Assembly (NCBI GenBank): GCA_024638905.1
Contig: JAHEJH010000042.1
Span: forward strand, 1-5,063
DNA: 5,063 bases
Direction of reading: 5' to 3'
From: Luminiphilus sp.
GTDB taxonomy: Bacteria; Pseudomonadota; Gammaproteobacteria; Pseudomonadales; Halieaceae
In this document: in pieces, positions 1 to 5,063 of the stretch
Layout of the letters: each line of letters starts with the position of its first letter
How positions within the stretch are numbered: the first letter of the stretch is position 1
Program-made: the position numbers and the translations under genes
Notes under the pieces: generated by a model
The model's database searches: none
What the model was told of the DNA's origin: nothing
Seen by the model: the letters and a program-made list of their open reading frames with translations, nothing else

Positions 1-1
1 G

Positions 2-1921
2 GCTAAAGAACACGCCACATCTGCAGCTGCGGATGCCACTGCAGCTGCGGATGTCACGGCAGAAGCCAAGCCTGCCACGTTGGGCTCGATGGATGAGCAG
101 TACGCCTGGGTCGGCGATCTCGGCGATCGTGACGCATTACCCGGCAAACCCCTGTACATCGAGCACTGTGCCGGCTGTCACGAAGCACAGGTCTACAAGG
201 CGCCCCACACCACTTGGCTCGAACTCATGTCTCCGCAGGTGCTGTATCGATCGATCACCGAGGGAATCATGCAATCTCAAGCTGCGCATCTGTCCGACGG
301 AGACAAACAGCACATCGTCGAGTACATCACGCAGATGAGGCTCGGTGATCCCGACGCCGGCCCCGAGGTTGCCTGGTGCGAAGGCCCGGCAAGTGAGTTC
401 ACCTCGCTTGGCGAGGGCCAGCTGACTGGTTGGGGCCATGATACCCGCCGCTACGTATCGTCCGAGACCGCCGGCTTCGATCGGTCTCAAATGGGCGATC
501 TTGAGCTGAAGTGGAGCTTTGGCTTCCCCGCCTCCACCCGCGCCAGATCCCAGCCGGCGATTGCCATGGGCGCTGTCTTCGTAGGCAGTCAGGACGGCAC
601 CGTCTATGCTTTTGATCTGGAAACCGGCTGTGTCCGCTGGACCTACGCTGCCCGCGCCGAAGTCCGCACGGGCATCACGCTTGGCAAGCGCGGGCCAGAT
701 GGCGCCGCCACCGCTTACTTTGGCGACATCATCGCTAACCTCTATGCCGTCGACGCCACGACTGGCGAGCTGGTCTGGCAGAGCAGTCCAGATGAGCATC
801 ACAGTGCGACCCTGACCGGCACCCCTGCCTATGCGGCGGGCAGACTGTATGTGCCCGTATCATCGCTCGAGGTGGTCACAGCAGCCAACCCAGAATATGC
901 CTGCTGCACCTTCCGCGGCCACGTGATGGCGGTCGATGCCGACGACGGTAGCGTGATCTGGGACAGCTACGCCATACCCAGCCCGCCTGCCTCGGTGGGT
1001 ATCACCAGCGCCGGGACAGATATGCTCGGCCCATCCGGCGCGCCGGTGTGGACCAGCCCCACTGTCGACGTGGACAAAAACCTGCTGATTTTCGGCACCG
1101 GTGAGAACTACTCCTCCCCCGCTGATACCAACAGTGACGCCGTAATCGCTGTCGCGCTCGACACTGGAGAGCGCCTGTGGTCACGACAAACCTTCCCGGG
1201 TGACGCCTGGAACGTCGCCTGCATGATGGCCGACAACCCCAACTGCCCGGAGGAGGATGGCCCCGACTATGACCAGGCCTCCAGCCCCCTGCTGGTTGAC
1301 CTTGGCGAGGGCAAAACCGTGGTCGTTGCCGGTCAAAAAGATGGTCGCGTGTTTGCGCTCGACTGGGAGACAGGCCAGAACAAATTGTGGGAGGTCAAAC
1401 TGGGGCGCGGCAGCATTCAGGGCGGCGTGCACTTCGGCATGGCCGCTGATGGCACGACCGTCTATGTCCCGATCAATGACATGAACGATACCCGCAATGG
1501 CGAATGGCTGGATCCCGAACTCGCCCGCCCGGGTGTCTCGGCGGTAAATGCTGTGACGGGCGAGGTGCTGTGGCGTCATGTGCAGGAGAACGTGTGTGGC
1601 GACGGCCGCCCCTTCTGCGACCCCGGCGTGTCAGCCCCCATTACGGCCACCGATGGAGCGGTCATCGCAGGTCACCTCGACGGCATTATCCGCATCTACG
1701 ACCGCGACAGCGGCGAGATCATCTGGTCTTACAACACCACCACGCCGGTGACCGGCACTAACGGTGTCGTTGCGCAAGGCGGAGGCATGAGCGGCTCAGG
1801 ACCAGCGCTCGGTGCAGGCCACATGGTGATCAACTCGGGATACGGCCTCTATAACCACGAAGCGGGCAATGCCCTGCTCGTGTTTGCACCCAAAGCGACG
1901 GGTTCAGTCAGCGCGCGCTAG
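2..1921 (+). CDS. Quinohemoprotein dehydrogenase, PVADH-like: N-terminal cytochrome c fused to a PQQ beta-propeller (5' partial)
   Basis: Likely a periplasmic PQQ-dependent alcohol dehydrogenase that passes electrons from the quinone cofactor to its own heme c. The frame is open to the left window edge, so the true start and probably a signal peptide lie upstream. A TTG at 80 and an ATG at 89 are in frame but neither looks like the real start, because an Ala-rich linker precedes them in the same frame. Numbering from the TTG: heme motif CAGCH at 30-34 (bases 167-181) with Met64 a plausible axial ligand; then a propeller from about 140 to 605, with blade motifs of the form D-x-x-T/S-G-x-x-x-W ending at W187, W233, W294, W367, W437, W498 and W549. 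Adjacent cysteines lie at 275-276, and a DYD motif at 396-398 may hold the catalytic Asp. The cytochrome-first order and the roughly 640 visible residues match polyvinyl-alcohol dehydrogenases; methanol-dehydrogenase relatives with heme carry it at the C-terminus. Substrate is unknown: PVADH homologues are common in bacteria not known to use PVA. The family assignment is firm, the substrate is not. Confidence 0.9.
   Translation, partial: AKEHATSAAADATAAADVTAEAKPATLGSMDEQYAWVGDLGDRDALPGKPLYIEHCAGCHEAQVYKAPHTTWLELMSPQVLYRSITEGIMQSQAAHLSDGDKQHIVEYITQMRLGDPDAGPEVAWCEGPASEFTSLGEGQLTGWGHDTRRYVSSETAGFDRSQMGDLELKWSFGFPASTRARSQPAIAMGAVFVGSQDGTVYAFDLETGCVRWTYAARAEVRTGITLGKRGPDGAATAYFGDIIANLYAVDATTGELVWQSSPDEHHSATLTGTPAYAAGRLYVPVSSLEVVTAANPEYACCTFRGHVMAVDADDGSVIWDSYAIPSPPASVGITSAGTDMLGPSGAPVWTSPTVDVDKNLLIFGTGENYSSPADTNSDAVIAVALDTGERLWSRQTFPGDAWNVACMMADNPNCPEEDGPDYDQASSPLLVDLGEGKTVVVAGQKDGRVFALDWETGQNKLWEVKLGRGSIQGGVHFGMAADGTTVYVPINDMNDTRNGEWLDPELARPGVSAVNAVTGEVLWRHVQENVCGDGRPFCDPGVSAPITATDGAVIAGHLDGIIRIYDRDSGEIIWSYNTTTPVTGTNGVVAQGGGMSGSGPALGAGHMVINSGYGLYNHEAGNALLVFAPKATGSVSAR
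21..56 (+). repeat. Two-copy 18-bp in-frame tandem repeat in the Ala-rich linker
   Basis: Units 21-38 and 39-56 differ at one base (c/t near the end). Each adds six residues, AAADAT and AAADVT in the frame of the quinohemoprotein gene. This looks like a slippage duplication in a flexible linker between the export or anchor segment (outside the window) and the cytochrome domain. Confidence 0.8.
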
Positions 1922-2205
1922 CGTTCGTAATCCAGTGCGAGCACCTCACAATGCTCGCGCAATACCACCCCGACAGCCTGGTGGTCAGGATGATTGATAT
2001 ACGCCGGTAAATCAGCAGCCCGCTCCAGGGTCACAAGGACCCCATGGGTCGCGCCATTGGCGCGGTCCGTGATGTTTTGCCCTGCCGAAATCGACAGGAC
2101 ACCCGGGATATGCGTCAAAGCGCGAATCGACGCGAGGATCTCTTCCATTTTGTCTTCACCCACCCCTGTTTTCGGGGTGAGCCACACCATATGCTCCAGT
2201 GCCAT
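1918..2205 (-). CDS. Dabb-family (stress-responsive A/B barrel) small protein
   Basis: A 95-residue protein that matches the whole length of a single Dabb domain, a dimeric ferredoxin-like alpha/beta barrel. Visible family features are the first strand EHMVWL with His5, a helix at about 17-30, the IPGVLSISAGQN strand at 33-44, THGVLVTL at 53-60, Tyr69, the HPDHQ motif at 72-76 and the C-terminal LDYER. The ATG at 2205 was chosen over longer upstream in-frame starts because it is preceded by TGAGG with 5 bases of spacing, and because the longer version adds Arg-rich residues that overlap the upstream gene and do not fit the family. It is the third gene of the minus-strand operon, 7 bases after the molybdenum subunit. 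No signal peptide is seen, so it is presumably cytoplasmic. Family members range from uncharacterised stress proteins to polyketide cyclases such as olivetolic acid cyclase; its role here is unknown. Confidence 0.88.
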   Translation of the reverse strand: MALEHMVWLTPKTGVGEDKMEEILASIRALTHIPGVLSISAGQNITDRANGATHGVLVTLERAADLPAYINHPDHQAVGVVLREHCEVLALDYER

Positions 2206-2215
2206 CCTGACCTCA
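2206..2215 (-). promoter_or_regulatory. Ribosome binding site of the Dabb gene overlapping the upstream stop codon
   Basis: On the minus strand the sequence reads TGAGGTCAGG just before the ATG. The TGA is the stop of the molybdopterin subunit gene and GAGG is the Shine-Dalgarno core, 5 bases from the start. This decides the Dabb start and implies translational coupling (terminating ribosomes re-initiating). Confidence 0.7.
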
Positions 2216-4417
2216 GACCAGATTAAAACCCTGACTCGACAGCGGGAATCGACGCATGCGCCGCCCTGTCGCATTGAATAGCGCATTGGCGACGGCCGGC
2301 GCAATCGGTGTCGTTGCCTGCTCGCCGATCCCGGTAGGCGGCTCATCGCTGGGCAAGATATGCACCTCAACCTTGGGCATCTGCGTTAACCGCATGACGG
2401 GGTAGTCATGGAAGTTACTCTGCTGCACTTCACCGTTCACGATGTCGATGTTGCCGAAGGCCACCCCTCCCAGTCCGTAGGCCAAGCCGCCTTCTACCTG
2501 CCCCTCGATACCGAGGGGATTCACCGCGAACCCACAGTCCACCACGCACACAACGCGATCGACGGTGAAATCACCATTCTCTGCAACCGTCACTTCGACT
2601 GCCTGAGCAACCGGCGAGATGTTGTAAATCCGCGATGCCACGCCGCGCCCCCGCCCGGGTGCCAGCGGCTTGTCCCAATCGCATTTTTCCTTCAGCACGC
2701 TCAACACGCGGTTCATGCGCGCGTGGTCCTTGGTCAGACGCAACCGGAGTTCCATGGGATCGATACCGCCTTTGTGCGCCAACTCATCCAGAAAACACTC
2801 GTAGGCAATGCCCGTGTGGGTGTGGCCAACCGATCGCCACTCCTGAGGAACAATGCCTTTCTTGGGCGCGTTGTGGCTCTCAACCCGATGATTCGGGATT
2901 TGATAAGACGTCCCATATGGGAATACGCCGAAAGGCTCCTGCAAACAGCCATCCAGCGAATAGATATCCATGCCTCGCACCATATAGGCAGGGTCGTGCT
3001 TGGTGCCCTGCATGAGCGACTGACCCACTGCGACCTGATGCCAGGCCTCCGGCATACCGGACTCGTCCACGCTGCCGCGGAGCTTGTGCACAAATAGTGG
3101 CCGATAATGGCCGCTGCGGATGTCTTCTTCCCGCGACCAAATAATTTGCACCGGTACCGACTCACCCATGGCCGCTTCTACCGCCTCAACGGTGTAGTCC
3201 GCGGTTTTACTCGAGCGACGCCCGAAGCTGCCGCCCATAAGCGGTCGGTGGATGGTGACGTTCTGCTGCGGGATCCCAAGGAAGCGAGAAATGACCTCCT
3301 GATCATTTGACTGGTACTGCGTGCCGCTCCAGATTGTGCAGGTATCACCCTCAACCCGGGCAATGCAGTTCATGGGCTCCAAAGTAGCGTGAGCCAGAAG
3401 CGGCATCTCGTAGGTGGCCTCGATCACGCTCTCGGCAGTCTCCGCCGCGTCGAGCACACCGATGGCATCGCCGATATCCTCTGCCAACAAGCCGGGGGTA
3501 TCAGCCAAGGCGCGATAATCGGCGTAGAACTGCTCGCTGGAGACCCCGTCATTCACACCGCGGTCCCACTCGATTTTGAGTTTGGCGCGTGCTTTTTGAG
3601 CCCGCCAGTAGCTATCCGCCAACACCACCACGCCGGCCCTGATCGCTTTCACCTTGACCACACCTGGCATGGCCAGAGCTTCCGTGGCATCAAAGTCGAT
3701 CACGGACCCACTGTGAACCGGAGGCCGCGCAATCGAGCCATAGAGCATTTCGGGTAGTTTGATATCAATTCCGAACTCGGCGCTGCCATCGACCTTGCCA
3801 GCACCTTCGTAGCGCCGGGCAGGCTTACCCAGAATCTTGAATTCACTGGGGTCCTTGAGTGCCACCGTCTCGGGGGGCTGGATATCCAGTCGATGAATCG
3901 CTTCCAGTAACTCGCCGTAGGTGCTGCTGCGGCCGCTGGCGGCATGGGTCACCTTCCCGCCTTCGGTGGTGAGCTCGGCTGTAGGCACCTGCCAATCCTG
4001 TGACGCCGCCTCCAGCAACATGGCTCGCGCCTTGGCGCCCGCCGTGCGCATCGGCATAAAGGTGCTACCCGTGGTCACGGATCCGGCTGTCAGGTATTCG
4101 CGGAATAATGGCGAGTAGTACTCTGGCGTCGTTGGCGCAGCCTCTAACGCGATACTGCGGTAATCGACGTCGAGCTCCTCCGCCAACATCATGCTCATGA
4201 CGGTATAGGCGCCGTTACCAAACTCTGAATTGTTCGCCAGCATCGTAATGACGTTGCTGGGGTCGATGCGCACAAAGCTATTCATCATGGCGCCGGCGCC
4301 ACCCGCATAGGCTTTTCGAGAAAGCCCAACCGGGCACTGCGCGGCGAAGAGCAGCGCACCGCTACTCTGCACAAATCGTCTGCGGCTCAGTGAGCGCGGC
4401 GTCAGTGTGTCGCTCAT
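2213..4417 (-). CDS. Xanthine dehydrogenase family, molybdopterin-binding large subunit with Tat signal (IorB/aldehyde oxidase type)
   Basis: The 734-residue catalytic subunit of a molybdenum hydroxylase, which would oxidise an aldehyde or hydroxylate an N-heterocycle with water as oxygen donor, in the periplasm. The N-terminus has a twin-arginine signal: SRRRF at 11-15, a hydrophobic stretch at about 19-27 and a possible AYA cleavage site at 36-38. The a/b hammerhead-type segment spans about 205-285 (GAGKVDGSAEFG at 205-216). Cofactor-region motifs are HATLEPMNC at 343-351, GGSFGRR at 395-401 and GIGEQ at 696-700, where Glu699 is the expected catalytic glutamate, followed by a typical IAPAVANALFNATGRR end. 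Length and the internal position of the hammerhead match the isoquinoline 1-oxidoreductase beta/membrane-associated aldehyde dehydrogenase branch. The start overlaps the [2Fe-2S] gene by ATGA and has GAGGAG 8 bases upstream. No truncation or missing key motif is seen. Whether the substrate is an aldehyde or a heterocycle cannot be told from these motifs. Confidence 0.93.
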   Translation of the reverse strand: MSDTLTPRSLSRRRFVQSSGALLFAAQCPVGLSRKAYAGGAGAMMNSFVRIDPSNVITMLANNSEFGNGAYTVMSMMLAEELDVDYRSIALEAAPTTPEYYSPLFREYLTAGSVTTGSTFMPMRTAGAKARAMLLEAASQDWQVPTAELTTEGGKVTHAASGRSSTYGELLEAIHRLDIQPPETVALKDPSEFKILGKPARRYEGAGKVDGSAEFGIDIKLPEMLYGSIARPPVHSGSVIDFDATEALAMPGVVKVKAIRAGVVVLADSYWRAQKARAKLKIEWDRGVNDGVSSEQFYADYRALADTPGLLAEDIGDAIGVLDAAETAESVIEATYEMPLLAHATLEPMNCIARVEGDTCTIWSGTQYQSNDQEVISRFLGIPQQNVTIHRPLMGGSFGRRSSKTADYTVEAVEAAMGESVPVQIIWSREEDIRSGHYRPLFVHKLRGSVDESGMPEAWHQVAVGQSLMQGTKHDPAYMVRGMDIYSLDGCLQEPFGVFPYGTSYQIPNHRVESHNAPKKGIVPQEWRSVGHTHTGIAYECFLDELAHKGGIDPMELRLRLTKDHARMNRVLSVLKEKCDWDKPLAPGRGRGVASRIYNISPVAQAVEVTVAENGDFTVDRVVCVVDCGFAVNPLGIEGQVEGGLAYGLGGVAFGNIDIVNGEVQQSNFHDYPVMRLTQMPKVEVHILPSDEPPTGIGEQATTPIAPAVANALFNATGRRMRRFPLSSQGFNLV

Positions 4418-4884
4418 GCGCGCTGCTCCTCTGCCATTAACGCAGCCGCCAGATGCACCGCTTTGCGGATACGTGGGTAGGTACCGCAGCGACAGATGTT
4501 GCCTGCCATTGCCGCGTCGATCTCCGGGTCGCTGGGATTAGCGTTCTGGGCGAGCAGCGCTGTCGCCGCCATAATTTGACCCGACTGGCAGTAACCACAT
4601 TGCGCAACGTCGGTTTCCAGCCAGGCCTGCTGCACCGGTGACAGACCGATCTCAGTCGCCTGCCCCTCAATGGTCTGAATATCCTTGTTCGCGACCGCCG
4701 CCACGGGCGTCACACAGGACCGAATCGCCACTCCGTCCAGGTGGACCGTACAGGCGCCACATTGCGCGATACCACATCCAAACTTGGTGCCCACAAGATT
4801 CAGCTCATCCCGCAGCACCCACAACAGAGGTGTATCAGCCTCGCTGGTCACCTCGACCTCATTACCATTCACCGTCAGTTTCAT
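4414..4884 (-). CDS. (2Fe-2S)-binding small subunit of the molybdenum hydroxylase (IorA/CoxS type)
   Basis: A 156-residue electron-transfer subunit with two [2Fe-2S] clusters that carry electrons away from the molybdopterin site of the partner encoded next. The plant-type ferredoxin cluster ligands are C37, C42, C45 and C57 (GCGIAQCGAC motif at 36-45). The second, all-helical domain has C96, C99, C131 and C133 (QCGYCQSGQ at 95-103 and NICRCGTYPRIRKAV at 129-143). Both are complete and the length is normal for the family. The ATG at 4884 has GAGGA 6 bases upstream, and the protein begins MKLTVNGNEVEV as expected. It is first in the operon and its stop overlaps the large subunit's start (ATGA), fitting a 1:1 heterodimer. 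It has no signal peptide, so if the complex is periplasmic it must be carried out folded together with the Tat-bearing large subunit. Confidence 0.95.
   Translation of the reverse strand: MKLTVNGNEVEVTSEADTPLLWVLRDELNLVGTKFGCGIAQCGACTVHLDGVAIRSCVTPVAAVANKDIQTIEGQATEIGLSPVQQAWLETDVAQCGYCQSGQIMAATALLAQNANPSDPEIDAAMAGNICRCGTYPRIRKAVHLAAALMAEEQRA
4418..4431 (-). promoter_or_regulatory. Ribosome binding site of the molybdopterin subunit
   Basis: GAGGAG on the minus strand (complement of 4426-4431), 8 bases before the ATG at 4417, lies inside the end of the [2Fe-2S] reading frame. With the ATGA overlap this supports coupled translation of the two subunits. Confidence 0.65.
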
Positions 4885-4895
4885 GGTTGTTCCTC
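4885..4895 (-). promoter_or_regulatory. Ribosome binding site of the [2Fe-2S] subunit
   Basis: GAGGA (complement of 4891-4895) sits 6 bases upstream of the ATG at 4884 and fixes the start of the first operon gene. Confidence 0.65.
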
Positions 4896-5063
4896 AGCTC
4901 ATGCGCCTGTACGGACAATATGACACCGCGGAGGGCTTTGATAAAGAGCTGCCAGCCTCAGGGGCGGCTTCTATCCGCGGGCGGCCCCTTGAGACCCTTT
5001 GTCCGCGCAGCGGAATCGGGCCCTCAAAGTGTGTACACTTTAATATTAATTGCATACACTAAT
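4896..5063. other. Non-coding region upstream of the Mo-hydroxylase operon
   Basis: No credible gene is seen here. The part near the operon (about 4925-5023) is GC-rich, with a weak inverted repeat AGGGGC (4960-4965) / GCCCCT (4984-4989) around an 18-base loop and no T-run on either strand, so it is not a convincing terminator. The outer part (5024-5063) is AT-rich and carries the operator-like palindrome. The operon promoter should lie somewhere in this stretch. One weak candidate on the minus strand is TTTATC (4940-4945), 17 bases, then CATATT (4917-4922); another is a -10-like TATTAA within the AT-rich block next to the palindrome. Neither is strong. Confidence 0.5.
5026..5041. promoter_or_regulatory. 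Operator-like perfect inverted repeat AAAGTGT-GT-ACACTTT
   Basis: Two 7-base arms (5026-5032 and 5035-5041) are perfect complements around a 2-base centre, and the core GTGTACAC is itself palindromic. The loop is too short for an RNA hairpin, so a dimeric DNA-binding regulator is the natural reading. A flanking TTAATATTAA palindrome (5040-5049) is AT-rich and could include a -10 element. A second TACACT lies 21 bp from the first (5034-5039 and 5055-5060), inside TTGCATACAC, which resembles the TTGTATACAA-type sites bound by some GntR-family regulators. The regulator is not in the window. Confidence 0.5.

Noticed and set aside
137..802. Minus-strand open frame (221 codons) opposite the quinohemoprotein gene
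   Set aside because: It mirrors the propeller and cytochrome coding sequence; Gly/Ala-rich translation without family features.
2161..2179. Hairpin CACCCC-TGTTTTC-GGGGTG
   Set aside because: It lies inside the start of the Dabb coding sequence, in codons for conserved family positions, and lacks a following T-run; not a terminator.
2206..2370. Longer 150-residue start for the Dabb protein
   Set aside because: The added Arg-rich residues overlap the upstream gene and have no family match, whereas the ATG at 2205 has a good ribosome binding site and gives the standard domain start.
2408..3097. Long plus-strand open frame (229 codons) opposite the molybdopterin subunit
   Set aside because: It is fully antisense to a gene with clear family motifs throughout, and its translation shows no recognisable domain; it is a shadow frame.
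4334..4336. Cys28 of the molybdopterin subunit as a lipoprotein attachment site
   Set aside because: The preceding residues AAQ do not fit a lipobox; the twin-arginine motif with a downstream AYA explains the N-terminus better.
4960..4989. GC-rich inverted repeat as terminator or riboswitch
   Set aside because: Six-base stem, 18-base loop and no U-tract on either strand; no known riboswitch pattern recognised.
4685..5062. Plus-strand open frame running to the right edge across the operon leader
   Set aside because: It starts antisense inside the [2Fe-2S] gene, has no visible ribosome binding site and runs through the palindromic AT-rich block; unlikely to be coding.

Overview
The window reads as part of a chromosome from a moderately GC-rich (roughly 60% by eye) Gram-negative bacterium, probably a proteobacterium. 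The evidence is a c-type cytochrome/PQQ quinohemoprotein, a Tat-exported molybdenum hydroxylase and Shine-Dalgarno sites of the GAGG type. A marine gammaproteobacterium or a sphingomonad-like alphaproteobacterium would both fit; the sequence does not decide between them. There are no RNA genes, insertion sequences, CRISPR arrays or phage genes.

Layout. Positions 2-1921 (+) hold most of a quinohemoprotein dehydrogenase: an Ala-rich linker, a small cytochrome c domain (CAGCH) and then a PQQ beta-propeller. This is the domain order of polyvinyl-alcohol dehydrogenase (PVADH)-like enzymes. Its 5' end lies outside the window. Facing it on the minus strand is a compact three-gene operon, read from right to left: a [2Fe-2S] subunit (4884-4414), a large molybdopterin-binding subunit with a Tat signal (4417-2213), and a small Dabb-family ferredoxin-like-fold protein (2205-1918). 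The first two genes overlap by ATGA. The third starts 7 bases after the second stops, and its ribosome binding site overlaps that stop codon. The operon and the PQQ gene converge so tightly that their stop codons share the palindrome CTAG at 1918-1921.

Upstream of the operon, 4885-5063 is non-coding. It has a GC-rich part with weak hairpin potential and, at the far right, an AT-rich block with a perfect 7+2+7 inverted repeat (5026-5041) and a related half-site about 21 bp away. This looks like an operator, possibly shared with a divergent gene beyond the window.

How the genes may work together (inference): the PQQ enzyme would oxidise an alcohol group in the periplasm, passing electrons to its own heme c. 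The Tat-exported Mo/Fe-S enzyme could oxidise the resulting aldehyde, or hydroxylate an N-heterocycle as isoquinoline 1-oxidoreductase does. The Dabb protein, which has no export signal, would act in the cytoplasm. None of the substrates can be read from the sequence. The region looks like a known-family catabolic or respiratory oxidation locus rather than a wholly new system; the points of interest are the pairing of the two oxidoreductases, the Dabb gene in the Mo operon, and the operator.
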